Source: Thermogemmatispora sp. (lineage in GTDB: Bacteria > Chloroflexota > Ktedonobacteria > Ktedonobacterales > Ktedonobacteraceae). From it: 37,153 bases of DNA. A program made the translations under genes and the position numbers. Each line of letters starts with the position of its first letter. The first letter of the stretch is position 1. Shown here one piece after another: positions 8,201 to 16,783 of the stretch. The notes under the pieces were generated by a model. It was not told the DNA's origin and did not search any database. It was given only the letters and a program-made list of their open reading frames with translations. The stretch covers positions 1 to 37,153 of the forward strand of contig NZ_JADGIA010000024.1 in NCBI RefSeq assembly GCF_019683635.1. Reading direction: 5' to 3'.

Positions 8201-8821
8201 TCACTGGAAGCAAGCGCCACTACACTGATTGTTTGTCTCGGGGTCCATACAACAGGAGGCCAGTGGCTGGTAGCCGATGACTCGTCCCAGACGATCAAAT
8301 TCAAACTGGCAGCAGGCCCGTAGAAGCTGGCGGAGCCGTTCGCGCGCACGCTGGACGCGCGATTTGGCTCCTGAGAAGGAGAGTCCCAGGCGGCGGGCCA
8401 GTTCGCGCTGTGAGAGACCTTCATACTCGGTAAGGATCAGCGCTTCGCGATAGGGTGCAGGCAGGCAGTGGATTAGCTCCTGCAAGGATCGCTTGATGGC
8501 GGCCCGCGCCGCCTCGCTCTCTTGCTCTTGCTCAGGGCGCGGCAGGACCTCGCTCGTGGCCGCCTGGCTCTGAGGCTGATCCTCTAGCGGCAGAAGGTTG
8601 CGACGCCGACGGTAGTAATCGCAGACCAGGTGACGGGCGATGCGATAGGCCCAGTGCTCTAGTTTCTCATTGGAACGCAGCTCTTGAGAGTGTTGGTGAA
8701 TACGGAGAAAAATTTCTTGTAAGAGGTCGTCCACGCTCTCTTCGTCAGGCAGTCGACGACGGAGAAAGAGACGCAACGGCTCATGTAAGGCAATCCAGGC
8801 TCGTTCAGTCACGCTGGACAT
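8201..8821 (-). CDS. SigZ-like ECF RNA polymerase sigma factor
   Basis: A 206-residue group-4 (ECF) sigma factor. Region 2 is visible from DEESVDDLLQEIFLRIHQHS to EHWAYRIARHLVCDYYRRRR, and region 4 from IHCLPAPYREALILTEYEGL to GLSFSGAKSRVQRARERLRQ. The C-terminus continues with a CCQFEFDRLGRVIGY segment, which I associate with the SigZ family, and then a tail with five cysteines (SCCMDPETNNQCSGACFQ). ATG 8821 has GGAGG eight bases upstream; the longer frame to 8944 has no support. arsM lies downstream on the same strand and ftsH diverges upstream. No anti-sigma gene is adjacent, so the Cys-rich tail might itself sense metal or arsenite; that is inference. Confidence 0.88.
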   Translation of the reverse strand: MSSVTERAWIALHEPLRLFLRRRLPDEESVDDLLQEIFLRIHQHSQELRSNEKLEHWAYRIARHLVCDYYRRRRNLLPLEDQPQSQAATSEVLPRPEQEQESEAARAAIKRSLQELIHCLPAPYREALILTEYEGLSQRELARRLGLSFSGAKSRVQRARERLRQLLRACCQFEFDRLGRVIGYQPLASCCMDPETNNQCSGACFQ

Positions 8822-8998
8822 TGGTGCGGCCTCCTCGTGCACAGACTTTTCTTTTAGAAGACGCGGCTTCGCCTGAAAGGACGCAGCCCCCTCTCTTGAG
8901 GTAAGGCAGCTGCTGGGAGAACAGAAGGTCACCTTCTCTTGCACCTCTACCGAGACTCGTTCGTAAATATCTTTTGAAACGATGGAAAGGGAGTCTGA

Positions 8999-9018
8999 CC
9001 AGCTCTTCGGCGAGCTGG
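8999..9018. promoter_or_regulatory. Hairpin/operator in the sigZ-ftsH divergent region
   Basis: CCAGCTC (8999-9005) and GAGCTGG (9012-9018) form a perfect 7-bp inverted repeat around TTCGGC. It sits between the divergent sigma factor and ftsH genes. Confidence 0.45.
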
Positions 9019-9025
9019 CCCTGGT

Positions 9026-9040
9026 CAGTCTGGCAGACTG
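9026..9040. promoter_or_regulatory. 15-bp palindrome upstream of ftsH
   Basis: CAGTCTG-g-CAGACTG is a perfect 7+1+7 palindrome lying about 33 bases before the ftsH -35 sequence. Its compact dyad symmetry is typical of a dimeric repressor or activator site. No regulator is identified. Confidence 0.45.
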
Positions 9041-9072
9041 GTCTGGTCACACTCCAGCGCTCTGTGCCTCTC

Positions 9073-9109
9073 TTGACAGTGTGCAATTTCGCCTTGTGTG
9101 GGATATAAT
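9073..9109 (+). promoter_or_regulatory. ftsH promoter region
   Basis: A perfect -10 hexamer TATAAT is at 9104-9109 and a perfect TTGACA at 9073-9078, but 25 bases separate them, too many for a normal pair. Either the -10 works with a poorer -35 or with an activator, or the TTGACA belongs to another signal. Transcription near 9116 would leave about 20 bases before the GTG start. Confidence 0.5.
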
Positions 9110-9135
9110 AAGGTAGTTATAGGGAGCACCTGAAA

Positions 9136-11364
9136 GTGTCACGCCAGTGCCAGGGAGCGGGATGCACGCCGCTCTCAGCGAAAGACGGCGCAACCAGAAA
9201 ACAGGAACGTCTCGCAATGGAAAAAGAGCCATTATCTGGTCTGTATCACGCACAACAGCAAAGCAACCATCAAAATAATAATACGCCGCCCCCGCTGCTA
9301 CCGGTGCCGCCGCGCCAGTCGCAGCGACAGCAGTCATCGCCTAACCAGTCGCGCGGCCCCTCTGGGCAGCCGCCGCGTTCCTCAAACCTGAATTTCTGGC
9401 TGCTGCTGGTAGTACTGCTGGTACTGGGGTTGTACTTATATAGCTATATCAGTAACGCCAATAGCAGTTCCTCTCCTCAACGGGAGGAGTTGACATATAC
9501 TCAGTTCTATCAGGAGATCAACGCCGGCAACATCAAGACGGCGACCTTTATTGGACAGACGGATATCGTCGGCGATTTCCGCCAACCGGTAGACGGCCAT
9601 CAACAGTACCACGTCTACCAACTACCCCAGCCGCAGACCGATCCGCAGCTGATCCCGCTGCTGCTGTCCAAAGGAGTGACTGTGATTAACCAGGCTCCGC
9701 CGGACAACAGCTTTTGGATCAACCTGCTGATTACGGTGCTTCCCTGGGCTTTCCTGCTGGGATTATTCTTCTTTGTCACTCGTCGAGCCACGCAGGGGCA
9801 GCAAGGCATTTTTAACTTTGGCCGCAGCCGCGCGCGCCTGATCCTGGAGGACCGGCCCAGCACGACCTTCGCCGATGTGGCCGGGGTCGATGAGGCTAAG
9901 TACGAGCTGCAGGAGGTCGTCGAGTTTTTGAAGACGCCCCAGAAGTTCCAGCGCCTGGGCGGCAAGATCCCGCGCGGCATCCTCCTGGTTGGCCCTCCGG
10001 GCACCGGTAAGACCTTGCTGGCACGGGCTGTGGCCGGCGAGGCCGGCGTCCCCTTCTTCTCGATGTCCGGCTCTGAGTTCGTCGAGGTCCTGGTGGGTGT
10101 GGGCGCCAGCCGCGTGCGCGATCTCTTCGACCAGGCCAAGAAAGCTGCTCCCAGCATCATCTTCATCGATGAGATCGACGCCGTCGGACGCCAGCGCGGC
10201 GCCAGCATCAATACCAATGAGGAGCGCGAGCAGACGCTGAACCAGCTGCTGGTTGAGATGGATGGCTTCGAGTCGCATCAGGCGGTGGTGGTGCTGGCAG
10301 CGACCAACCGCCCCGATGGTCTGGACCAGGCCCTGCTGCGCCCCGGTCGCTTCGACCGCCGCGTGACCGTGGACCGCCCCGATTGGAGCGGACGCCTGGC
10401 AATCCTGCGTATCCACACGCGCAATCTGCCACTGGCCCCGGACGTGGACCTGGAGGCGATCGCACGGGCGACGCCGGGCATGGTGGGCGCCGACCTGGCC
10501 AATCTGGCGAATGAGGCGGCCCTGTTGGCGGCCCGTCGCAACCTCGACTACATTGACCGCCGCTGCTTCGAAGATGCCCTTGACAAGATCCTGCTGGGCG
10601 CTGAGCGCCCGCTGGTGCTCAACGAGGAAGACCTGCGCGTGACGGCCTACCATGAGGGAGGTCATGCCCTGGTGGGTCTGCTCACACCTCACTCCGATCC
10701 GGTCACGAAGGTGACCATCGTGCCGCGCGGCCAGGCGTTAGGTGTGACGATGTCAACTCCCCTGGATGATCGCTATAACTATCCAAAGGAGTATCTCCTG
10801 GCGCAGATCACCTACGGTCTTGGTGGCCAGGCCGCTGAGCGAGTCGTCTTCGGCACTATTACGACAGGCGCCCAAAGCGACTTGATGAAGGCGACGGCCC
10901 TCGCTCGCCAGATGGTGACGCGCTGGGGCATGAGTGAGCGCCTGGGAACGATTTCCTACAGTGAGCGCCCCAGCCCCTTCTCGGGTGTCTCCGAAATGGA
11001 GGTCGGCCAGCCCTACGACTATAGCGAGGAGACTGCGGAGCTGATCGATGAAGAGGTTGAGCGCATCGTGCGCTCTTGCTACCAGCAGGCAATCGATCTG
11101 CTCACCCGTCATCGCCGTACGCTTGACCGCATCGCGGAGGAGCTGCGCCGCCACGAGACGCTCGATGGCGAGCAGCTGCGCGCTATTCTGGCCGAGACCG
11201 GCGCGACACCGGCCCCCGATGAGCCGGTTCCTCTGGGCACTCCTCAGGTGATCGCTCCACCAGAGCCGACCTCAGCGCCGGCTCCTCCCGAGGTTGGCAC
11301 AAGCCGCAACGAGTCGGAGCCGCCCGCCTCCGCTGCGCCTGGCAATGATAGCCGTCTCCTGTGA
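9136..11364 (+). CDS. ftsH: ATP-dependent zinc metalloprotease FtsH
   Basis: A 742-residue membrane AAA+ protease that degrades misassembled membrane proteins and some regulators. A Gln/Asn/Pro-rich cytoplasmic stretch comes first, then membrane helix 1 (about 86-107), an extracytoplasmic domain and helix 2 (about 193-214). The AAA domain has Walker A GPPGTGKT at 286-293, Walker B IIFIDEID with D345/E346, and a second region of homology ending in LLRPGRFDR. The zinc site is HEGGH at 506-510, where most FtsH have HEAGH. The tail after about 690 is rich in Pro, Ala and Glu. The total is about 100 residues longer than usual FtsH. GTG 9136 has GGGAG nine bases upstream; ATG 9217 is an alternative with a weaker AGGAA site. 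Confidence 0.95.
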   Translation: MSRQCQGAGCTPLSAKDGATRKQERLAMEKEPLSGLYHAQQQSNHQNNNTPPPLLPVPPRQSQRQQSSPNQSRGPSGQPPRSSNLNFWLLLVVLLVLGLYLYSYISNANSSSSPQREELTYTQFYQEINAGNIKTATFIGQTDIVGDFRQPVDGHQQYHVYQLPQPQTDPQLIPLLLSKGVTVINQAPPDNSFWINLLITVLPWAFLLGLFFFVTRRATQGQQGIFNFGRSRARLILEDRPSTTFADVAGVDEAKYELQEVVEFLKTPQKFQRLGGKIPRGILLVGPPGTGKTLLARAVAGEAGVPFFSMSGSEFVEVLVGVGASRVRDLFDQAKKAAPSIIFIDEIDAVGRQRGASINTNEEREQTLNQLLVEMDGFESHQAVVVLAATNRPDGLDQALLRPGRFDRRVTVDRPDWSGRLAILRIHTRNLPLAPDVDLEAIARATPGMVGADLANLANEAALLAARRNLDYIDRRCFEDALDKILLGAERPLVLNEEDLRVTAYHEGGHALVGLLTPHSDPVTKVTIVPRGQALGVTMSTPLDDRYNYPKEYLLAQITYGLGGQAAERVVFGTITTGAQSDLMKATALARQMVTRWGMSERLGTISYSERPSPFSGVSEMEVGQPYDYSEETAELIDEEVERIVRSCYQQAIDLLTRHRRTLDRIAEELRRHETLDGEQLRAILAETGATPAPDEPVPLGTPQVIAPPEPTSAPAPPEVGTSRNESEPPASAAPGNDSRLL

Positions 11365-11581
11365 GGAAGCGCCGGGCCGGCTTCGTAACGTGGAGGTCGA
11401 CGCCCGGCTCGCTCCTTCGCCAGGTTACCAGGAAGGAGGCGGGCAGCACAGCGGGCCTGCCTTCTCTGCTGGATCAATTGTCAGGCTCGCTGGCTGCTCT
11501 GATGACACTCTTTGACTGAGTGCTCTCTCTCACTGTGAAGCTGACAGCGCGCCAGGCTCTGGCTATTGCCTTGCTCAGCGC

Positions 11582-12067
11582 TCATTCCTCTAGCTCTCCA
11601 GTGAAGAACTGCCGTAGCCCTGGATAGTCGCGCATGAGCGTGTCGACAAAGGCTTCTGGCAGCGGTAAAAAGAGGCCCTGCGCCTCTGCCAGCGGCGTGC
11701 TTTCGTCGCTGGCCAGCGTCAGCACCCCCTGAGCCTGCAGCATCGTGCGCCGCTCTTTGAGCAGCCAGGCGCGCACTCGCAATAATGGCCCATAAGGGAC
11801 GTAGCGCCGATAGCGCACCTCCAGCTTGCCCGTCATGGTCCACTGAGGCTGCTGAGCGAGCAGCGAGGCCCGTCCCAAGGTCTCGTCCAGGACGGAAGCC
11901 ACAATGCCGCCGTGAATGACGCCAGGAAAACCCTGGTGCTCCTCGCGCGGCTGAAAATCGGCGACGATGCTCTGGTCTTCACGACGAAAAACCAGCTGCA
12001 GCCCATAGGGGTTGCGCTGGCCACAGACAAAACAACGCTGATAGTCAGTATCGTCGTTGAGCTTCAT
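11582..12067 (-). CDS. PaaI-type hotdog-fold thioesterase
   Basis: A 161-residue single-domain hotdog protein, probably hydrolysing acyl-CoA or acyl-ACP thioesters. CFVCGQRNPYGLQL at residues 12-25 is the C-x2-C-G-x-N-P-x-G-L opening common in this group. PGVIHGGIVASVLDETLG carries the H-G-G-(I/x)-x3-L-D-E helix with the likely catalytic Asp/Glu. RYRRYVPYGPLLRVRAWL forms the following beta strands, and an AEAQGLFLPLP strand closes the fold. The start at 12067 has no obvious Shine-Dalgarno, but the conserved Cys motif is close behind it, so an internal start is unlikely. It converges on ftsH and lies downstream of the PAP2 gene on the same strand after 253 bases. The substrate is not visible. 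Confidence 0.83.
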   Translation of the reverse strand: MKLNDDTDYQRCFVCGQRNPYGLQLVFRREDQSIVADFQPREEHQGFPGVIHGGIVASVLDETLGRASLLAQQPQWTMTGKLEVRYRRYVPYGPLLRVRAWLLKERRTMLQAQGVLTLASDESTPLAEAQGLFLPLPEAFVDTLMRDYPGLRQFFTGELEE

Positions 12068-12136
12068 AGAACGAGCAGAGGGCGTCCTTCCGTGGAGAAT
12101 TTTCGCCGGTGGAGCTTGAACGGGGAGTCCTTGGGC

Positions 12137-12165
12137 CTGTCTACCTGCTGCAGGCAGGCAGACAG
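12137..12165 (-). promoter_or_regulatory. Stem-loop between PAP2 and thioesterase genes
   Basis: CTGTCT and AGACAG pair at the base (12137-12142, 12160-12165), then one mismatch, then CCTGC pairs with GCAGG (12144-12148, 12154-12158) around a TGCAG loop. It could end the PAP2 transcript or structure the thioesterase leader. The 3' arm overlaps a short CAGG repeat. Confidence 0.4.
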
Positions 12166-12320
12166 AACTTACAGGGAAGGCTCTCTTTCGCCCCCCACAC
12201 CACCGGCCTAGGCTGAGTGTATCACAGCCCAGCGATCAGAGGCAAGCGCTCCACCAGCCTCCTCAACCTGGCATCGGCTCCCACCCGCGAACCCACAACA
12301 ACCTTCTCCACACCTTTCCC

Positions 12321-13187
12321 TCAAGATTGGTCTCGACTGCGCCAGGGAGCCGAAGACCCAGATTCTGCCACCTCTTCTTGCAACACGGGCTTCTCGTGCG
12401 CGCTGACCCGGGTCAGCAGGCCACGCTCCCGCAGGCGGAGGTAGAGGAGCAGCCAGAGGCTCAGCCAGACTCCGCCGAGGAGATAGCCGCCAAGGACATC
12501 GCTGGCCCAATGGTCTCCGAGATAGATACGCGATGGTCCCACCATAACAATGAAAAAGCCTGAGAGGAGCAGCAGAAGGATACGCCACCAGCTCCGGCCT
12601 TGGAAGAGAATGAGGCCATAGGAGAACAGCAGACCCCAGTAGGCCACATAGGCCATGACATGCCCACTGGGAAAGCTTGCTCCGCTGGCCGCTTGCAAAA
12701 CCTCAACCAGCGTGGGCGAGGGACGCGGACGCGCGACCAGCAGCTTGATTGTACGATTGAGTAGCTCGCTGCTCAAACAGTTACCAAGCAGAATCAAAGC
12801 TTCCAGGCGCAGGCGTCCAAGCCAGAGCAGAATGGCCGTGACTAACACCAGCCCCGCCGCCAGCAATGGCACACTGCCGATGAAGCTGATTGCCAGCATC
12901 AGCGTGCGTAGCCAGGGACTCTGCTCCTCCTGGAATTCGCGCGTAATGGCCACGTCGATGGTCAGTACCGGGTGGGCGTGAACCCACCAGGCCAGCAGCG
13001 CGAACAGGCCGAGCAGCAGCGTGTAGAGAGCCAACAAGAGTTGGCCTCGATGTAATGTCCGATACCAGGGAAGTCGCTCTCTCTGAATCTCTCGCTGCAT
13101 TTCTTGTAAAGGAGTTTCTTCCTCGCTGCCGCTGATCGCCTGAGGCGCTTCTCCCTGTCGCCTGGTCTGAGAAGGGCGCTCCGCCAT
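12321..13187 (-). CDS. PAP2-family membrane phosphatase
   Basis: A 288-residue integral membrane phosphatidic-acid-phosphatase type 2 protein, likely acting on lipid phosphates or undecaprenyl pyrophosphate at the outer face of the membrane. The three phosphatase motifs are present in order: K-x6-RP (KLLVARPRPSP), PSGH (ASFPSGHVMAY) and SR-x5-H-x3-D (SRIYLGDHWASDVLGGY). About six membrane helices surround them. A charged cytoplasmic N-terminus of about 45 residues and a hydrophilic C-terminal tail of about 35 residues flank the core. The start at 13187 has a GAGGAGG some 12 bases upstream. It is transcribed divergently from the GNAT gene. Undecaprenyl-pyrophosphatase or lipid-phosphatase activity cannot be told apart from sequence alone. 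Confidence 0.9.
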   Translation of the reverse strand: MAERPSQTRRQGEAPQAISGSEEETPLQEMQREIQRERLPWYRTLHRGQLLLALYTLLLGLFALLAWWVHAHPVLTIDVAITREFQEEQSPWLRTLMLAISFIGSVPLLAAGLVLVTAILLWLGRLRLEALILLGNCLSSELLNRTIKLLVARPRPSPTLVEVLQAASGASFPSGHVMAYVAYWGLLFSYGLILFQGRSWWRILLLLLSGFFIVMVGPSRIYLGDHWASDVLGGYLLGGVWLSLWLLLYLRLRERGLLTRVSAHEKPVLQEEVAESGSSAPWRSRDQS

Positions 13188-13255
13188 CCTGACCTGCTTC
13201 CTCCTCTTGAGCGAGTGGAGGTGCTCGCAACGCAGACGAGTCGCCTCCTTGTTGT

Positions 13256-13261
13256 ATTATA
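13256..13261 (-). promoter_or_regulatory. -10 element for the PAP2 gene
   Basis: A perfect TATAAT on the minus strand, about 70 bases before the PAP2 start, in an otherwise GC-rich divergent gap. No good -35 lies at the right distance (ACTGGC at 17 bases). Confidence 0.35.
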
Positions 13262-13334
13262 TCTGATGGAGAACCGCCGCCAGTGAACAGGAAGGCACTA
13301 CCCTGGCTTGAAGAGGGGAAGGAGAGCAAGCACG

Positions 13335-14222
13335 ATGGCAACGTTCGAGGTACGTTCTGCGCGTCCGGAGGATCGTGAGACGGTTCTCGCTTTTTGCGCT
13401 CATACCTGGGAGTGGGGGGACTACATCGCCGAGGCCTGGGATGCCTGGCTAGAGGACCAGCAAGGGAGGCTACTGGTGGCCGCCAGCGACGGGCGAGCCG
13501 TAGGTCTACTCCATTTGCGCATGCTCAATGAGTACGAAGCCTGGCTGGAAGGTCTACGCGTTGACCCGGCCTATCGCCGCCAGGGAGTCGCGACCGCTTT
13601 GCACCAGGCTGCGCTGGCTGAGGCTCTGCGCCTGGGAGCAAGGACAGTGCGCCTGCTTACCGAGGCCAGCAACAGTGCCGCCATCGCTCTGGCCAGGAAA
13701 AGTCGTATGCATGAGGTCGGTAGCTTTTTCCCCTTTCAGGCCCCACCTTTGCCAGAACTGCCACAGCGCCTGGCTTCTCTCCCCCGACCAGAGCCGGCAC
13801 GCGTCGAGGACCTGGAAGAGATTATTGACTATCTCAATGTCTCGAATATCTTCCCTTTGACTGGTGGCCTCTACTATTCGGGTTTTATCGCCTATAGTAT
13901 TAGCGACCGCTTGCTGAAGGCGAAGATCAACGCCGGCGAGATCTATCTCTTGCGCCGCTGGGAGCGCCTTGATGGATTGATGATGATTGAGCAGCGCGAA
14001 GGACGCCACGGCCAATATCTGTTCATTGGCTATATCGACGGTACGACTGCTGACACCATCGGCCAGCTCGCCTATGTCCTGCGTCATCTGACGGCGCAGC
14101 GTAATCTGGAGGCGGTGCGCGCCCATGTTCCTGACCTGCTGATGGTGCGCGATACCTTCGCTGGAGCCGAATATGAAGTCGCCGACAGCCCCTATGTCAC
14201 CTATGAGCGCATGCTGACCTGA
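13335..14222 (+). CDS. GNAT-family N-acetyltransferase
   Basis: A 295-residue protein with an N-terminal GNAT domain. The acetyl-CoA-binding motif A is visible as LRVDPAYRRQGVATALHQAAL at about residues 73-93, with the R/Q-x2-G-x-A pattern that contacts the pyrophosphate. SNSAAIALARKSRMHEVG is the usual motif B region. The C-terminal half (about 150-295) looks like a second, weaker acetyltransferase-like module. ATG 13335 is preceded by AAGGAG at 13319-13324; the frame is open to a TTG at 13308, which is less likely. It is divergent from the PAP2 gene and convergent with the ketoacyl synthase. The acceptor substrate is unknown; candidates are a small molecule or a protein lysine. Confidence 0.85.
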   Translation: MATFEVRSARPEDRETVLAFCAHTWEWGDYIAEAWDAWLEDQQGRLLVAASDGRAVGLLHLRMLNEYEAWLEGLRVDPAYRRQGVATALHQAALAEALRLGARTVRLLTEASNSAAIALARKSRMHEVGSFFPFQAPPLPELPQRLASLPRPEPARVEDLEEIIDYLNVSNIFPLTGGLYYSGFIAYSISDRLLKAKINAGEIYLLRRWERLDGLMMIEQREGRHGQYLFIGYIDGTTADTIGQLAYVLRHLTAQRNLEAVRAHVPDLLMVRDTFAGAEYEVADSPYVTYERMLT

Positions 14223-14409
14223 GTCGTTTACACCGCCGCCACCTTTATCTCAGTGCCACTCAGGCCAAGCGCTGTTTCCTCTGGTTCTGGCCAGGTTCTT
14301 ACCTATCAGCTCGGCTGCAGCAGAAGCCAGAAGCCAACCATCCTGCCCGGCAGCAAAGCCAGGACAGCGACGCACGCAGAGGAGCCAAGAAGAGAATCAG
14401 CAACAGAAA

Positions 14410-14460
14410 GCGGGACGGAGGGCGCAGCTCAGCTACCGCGGACCCAGCAGGCCGTCCCGC
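14410..14460. terminator. Inverted repeat between convergent genes
   Basis: GCGGGACGG (14410-14418) and CCGTCCCGC (14452-14460) are perfect 9-bp arms separated by 33 bases, in the 291-base gap between the convergent GNAT and ketoacyl synthase genes. It could act as a terminator in both directions; no T tract follows directly. Confidence 0.4.
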
Positions 14461-14513
14461 CTCGCTGTCGAGGAGTACTTTCCTTCTTACTCTTTCAATC
14501 CGGCGTGGAGAGG

Positions 14514-15779
14514 CTACTGATGCTGCAGTGGCTTCATGACCGCGCGAGGATTCTTCAGCGCCCGATAGCGCACCAGCCAGCAGCCATAGTGCATACCACC
14601 GCCAACCGCAGGCAACGCCAGCCACTGGCCGTCTTGTAACTGGTCATGATAGATCAGCTCGGCCATAGCCGCCGCAATGCTTGCATTCGAGAGATTACCA
14701 TAATAGCGGAAATTATCGACCAGCTTCTCCATTGTCGAAGCCGGCCAGCCATAATCGTGAATCAGGAGCTCGCCGAGGCGGCGCGTAATACGCGAGTTGG
14801 CCTGATGGGGGATAATGTAGGCCACCTCGTCATAAGGGAGGCCAGCATGGCGTACGCAGGCATCAACCGCTTCCGCCATCGCGCGCGGGGCTTCGCGGAA
14901 GACCTCCTTGCCGTTCATTTTGGTATAGCCCACCAGATTCTGTGAGAGCAGCTGCGCCAGCTCTTTGCCTTTCCCCTCGCGATAAAGCTGAAGAATCTTC
15001 ATGTCGACCTCGGCCATCTCGATGGAATCCTTGCGCAGCGGCGTTTGATAAAACAGAGCCGCGGCCTGGCCAGCATCATAACCACTGATGGCGTAGGTCT
15101 CATCTCCCTCCTCGCCGCGCTCCAGCAAGAAGGCTGCTGCGCCCTCACCGAAAAGCGAGCTGGTCTTCCAATCCAGAATGTGCATAATATTAGGCAGCAG
15201 GCCCTCCGCCGTCACCAACAACACCAGGCGCGCCGTGCTACAAGAAAGCGCCTCGGCACAGACCTGAAAAGCCTCGGTCTGGGAGGCGCAGGCGCCGCGC
15301 AGCATTGTGGCGCGAATGGGCTTGAGGCCGAGGCGATGCTGGACCTGCCCGGCGATAGTAGGGAAAGCATCGTTATCAGAGGAGGAGGCGCCAATAATCA
15401 TATCGATCTCGGAAGCCGAGCGACCGGCGCTTTCGAGGGCCCGCTGCGCTGCCACGACGGCCATATCGACCAGCGATTCATCGCGCGGGGCATCAGGGCT
15501 GTCGATCAGGCCGGGTGCCTCATCACCGGCCATCCGGCGGCACAGCTCTAGTGTGCTCGCGCGCACATGGCGGGTAATGAGACCTGTCACCCGCTCCAGA
15601 TCCTCGGCCTTGCGCGGGTCGCCCAGGCGAGTCGAAATATAGGCAAAAAAATCATTGGTGATGATTCCAGCGGGTGCATAGGTGCCCAGGCCAATCAGGC
15701 GCACTCTGGCGCGGGTGTAGATCTCAGGCACAATGTAGGTATACTGCGGCCATGATCCATCTGTAGGGAAGGATGTCAT
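14514..15779 (-). CDS. 3-oxoacyl-ACP synthase III (FabH-like ketosynthase)
   Basis: A 421-residue thiolase-fold condensing enzyme. The active-site Cys is C164 in RGACASQTEAF. The catalytic His is H325 in IIPHQAN and the Asn is N362 in YYGNLSNASIA, giving the complete KAS III triad in the right order. GVVTG-type loops are replaced by LIGLGTYAPAGIITNDFF at the N-terminus, and VGGGMHYGCWLVRY closes the fold. It is about 100 residues longer than E. coli FabH. The extra sequence lies partly at the N-terminus and partly between the Cys and His, around the charged segment MKILQLYREGKGKELAQLL. That length suggests a specialised acyl synthase and not housekeeping fatty-acid initiation. GAGGGAG lies about 11 bases upstream of the ATG. 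No other fatty-acid gene is adjacent. Confidence 0.87.
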   Translation of the reverse strand: MTSFPTDGSWPQYTYIVPEIYTRARVRLIGLGTYAPAGIITNDFFAYISTRLGDPRKAEDLERVTGLITRHVRASTLELCRRMAGDEAPGLIDSPDAPRDESLVDMAVVAAQRALESAGRSASEIDMIIGASSSDNDAFPTIAGQVQHRLGLKPIRATMLRGACASQTEAFQVCAEALSCSTARLVLLVTAEGLLPNIMHILDWKTSSLFGEGAAAFLLERGEEGDETYAISGYDAGQAAALFYQTPLRKDSIEMAEVDMKILQLYREGKGKELAQLLSQNLVGYTKMNGKEVFREAPRAMAEAVDACVRHAGLPYDEVAYIIPHQANSRITRRLGELLIHDYGWPASTMEKLVDNFRYYGNLSNASIAAAMAELIYHDQLQDGQWLALPAVGGGMHYGCWLVRYRALKNPRAVMKPLQHQ

Positions 15780-16007
15780 TGCTTGATGAACTCCCTCAAT
15801 GAGGTTCCATGATCAGGCATAAGACCGATTATTCCAAGTATACCACATTGCCGCCGTTCCCGTCCTTAGCGCTGATCTTCCAGTCACCGCTCTGAGTCAG
15901 AGAGGCAGCGGCAGCGCAGCTTGACGGCGCCGCCCGGTTCCGCCCTCGCTTGACCTGGGTGATAGGATAGGAAAGGCAGCTATCGCGCTAGCAGAGGAGA
16001 GAGACGC

Positions 16008-16760
16008 ATGACTGCTATTTCGCCCGGGCAGGAAGCTCCGACCCGGACCGCCCAGAAGCTTCGCCAGGTTCATACGATCACCGACCGCTTTGGCATGCTC
16101 AACACCTACCTGATCGACGATGGCGGTCTGGTGGTCGTCGATCCTCGCTCCTCCTTAAATGGGCAGTTGATCCTGTACTACACCGAGCGCTTTTTGAAGC
16201 GCTCGCCCGCCGATATCGATCTGATCGTGCTGACCAGCCTGGAGACAAACCAAAGCGGGGGTATCGAGACGCTGCGTCAGCGCTGCGCGGCGCCAGTAGC
16301 CGCGCTCTCCAAGGTGAGAAGCCGTGCTTCCTCTTCGGGCGAGGAAGGCCGCGGGAACGAAGGCGGTAATCTGAGCATTTCTATGCCTTTCCGCACTGGT
16401 GAGCTATTCTCGCTTGACGTCTTGTTCGCTCTCACCGCCCCTCATCTGCGCCAGGTAAGTATCTGGCTGCAAGATGTAGGCGGTCTGCCACGTCACGAGG
16501 ACTGGCGCGTGATCGCCACGAGCGGCGCGACACGGGGCTCTTTTTGCCTCTATAATCCCTTCTCCTGGGAGTTGATCGGCGGGGCCGCAATCAGCACGAC
16601 CGAGGGAGGAGTGCCTATCCTCCACGCCGGCGGCGATCAGCGAGGTCAGCAGGAGACGCTGCGCCTGCTGCGTGATCTCCAGATTTACTATCTCTACCCG
16701 GGTCAGGGCAAGCCTCTGCTCGCTCGCAACGCCGCCGCCCAGCTCCGCCTGGACTGGTAG
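16008..16760 (+). CDS. Metallo-beta-lactamase-fold protein lacking all metal ligands
   Basis: A 250-residue protein whose strand order matches the metallo-beta-lactamase fold: GMLNTYLIDDGGLVVVDPRSS at 29-49, LIVLTSLETNQSGG at 72-85, a TSGATRGSFCLYNP turn at 171-184 and a YPGQGKPLL end at 230-238. In active enzymes these places read THxHxDHxGG, TPGHTPGS, GDA and PGHG. Here the ligands are S77, E79, N81 and Q82, then A174, then G-A instead of G-D near 192, then Q233. So every usual metal ligand is replaced while surrounding residues survive. It therefore probably has no hydrolase activity and may bind a ligand or partner. ATG 16008 follows GAGGAGAG. Its stop lies 23 bases from that of the facing FHA gene. 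Confidence 0.8.
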   Translation: MTAISPGQEAPTRTAQKLRQVHTITDRFGMLNTYLIDDGGLVVVDPRSSLNGQLILYYTERFLKRSPADIDLIVLTSLETNQSGGIETLRQRCAAPVAALSKVRSRASSSGEEGRGNEGGNLSISMPFRTGELFSLDVLFALTAPHLRQVSIWLQDVGGLPRHEDWRVIATSGATRGSFCLYNPFSWELIGGAAISTTEGGVPILHAGGDQRGQQETLRLLRDLQIYYLYPGQGKPLLARNAAAQLRLDW

Positions 16761-16783
16761 GGCGGAGCTGAAGCAAGCAAGAC

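Noticed and set aside
9763-10692. 309-residue minus-strand frame
   Set aside because: Antisense of the highly conserved ftsH AAA region; composition typical of a GC-rich shadow frame.
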